This document shows, in pieces, positions 62,084 to 64,000 of a DNA stretch of 64,000 nucleotides. The notes under the pieces were generated by a model. It saw only the letters and a list, made by a program, of their open reading frames with translations, ran no database searches and was not told the origin of the DNA. The translations under genes were made by a program, and so were the position numbers. This stretch comes from Radicibacter daui (GTDB taxonomy: Bacteria; Pseudomonadota; Alphaproteobacteria; Radicibacterales; Radicibacteraceae), in assembly GCA_030657355.1 (NCBI GenBank), contig CP131056.1:2934501-2998500 (forward strand), in the 5' to 3' direction. Each line of letters starts with the position of its first letter. Position 1 is the first letter of the stretch.

Positions 62084-64000
<1,917 letters not shown>

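Overview
The window looks like chromosomal DNA from a high-GC alphaproteobacterium. The evidence is Rhodospirillales/Hyphomicrobiales-like gene content, a MutL carrying its own endonuclease motifs, several ABC and TRAP uptake systems, and strong Shine-Dalgarno sites with frequent 1-11 nt gene overlaps. I cannot fix the order or genus. No phage, IS element, rRNA or CRISPR array is visible. One tRNA gene (Val, anticodon CAC) is present.

Layout. 0-4.7 kb: start of a glutathione reductase gene (partial), a hidden 57-aa DUF1328 membrane protein, dGTPase, a lipoprotein, an Lrp-type regulator, an ABM-like protein and a phosphoglycolate phosphatase. 4.7-7.2 kb: tRNA-Val, then on the minus strand a tight ParA-like / SRAP (YedK/HMCES) / nuclease-like operon. 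7.3-13.1 kb: TsaC/Sua5 overlapping a D-2-hydroxyacid dehydrogenase, a large pentapeptide-repeat protein and a YjbH-type outer-membrane protein. 13.1-23.1 kb: AraC regulator / zinc alcohol dehydrogenase, XRE-cupin regulator / GNAT acetyltransferase, a KAS-II-like ketosynthase, a YdcZ transporter, a periplasmic SUOX-like protein overlapping a diguanylate cyclase, and LysR / two SDR oxidoreductases. 23.3-27 kb: a complete ribose-type sugar ABC importer. 27-36.5 kb: MFS transporter, GH64-like beta-1,3-glucanase, YoaK protein, AlaX editing protein, a second diguanylate cyclase, an SH3-like membrane protein, DUF3775 and MutL.

An AT-rich insertion lies at about 36.55-39.09 kb. It holds a two-gene unit (membrane-anchored protein plus Tat-exported papain-like protease) followed by about 0.8 kb without a convincing gene. 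It is the clearest foreign segment here.

39.1-51.4 kb is a betaine-type locus: a Rieske oxygenase, its flavin/[2Fe-2S] reductase, a cystathionine gamma-synthase-like PLP enzyme, a two-subunit FAD dehydrogenase and a SolA/DAO-type oxidase on the minus strand, then a LysR regulator and a ProX/ProW/ProV-type ABC importer on the plus strand. Together they suggest uptake and stepwise N-demethylation of a quaternary amine. The PLP enzyme is unexpected in a simple glycine-betaine pathway and points to an additional elimination or transsulfuration-like step.

51.5-64 kb: a nucleoside-deoxyribosyltransferase-like / Nudix / LysR overlapping trio; an IlvD/Edd sugar-acid dehydratase with a TRAP transporter and a divergent LacI regulator with two matching 16-bp operators; a cytochrome P450 with an ABM protein; a leaderless higBA toxin-antitoxin pair; and catalase-peroxidase KatG running off the right edge. 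All functions are read from sequence motifs and context only; no database search was run.
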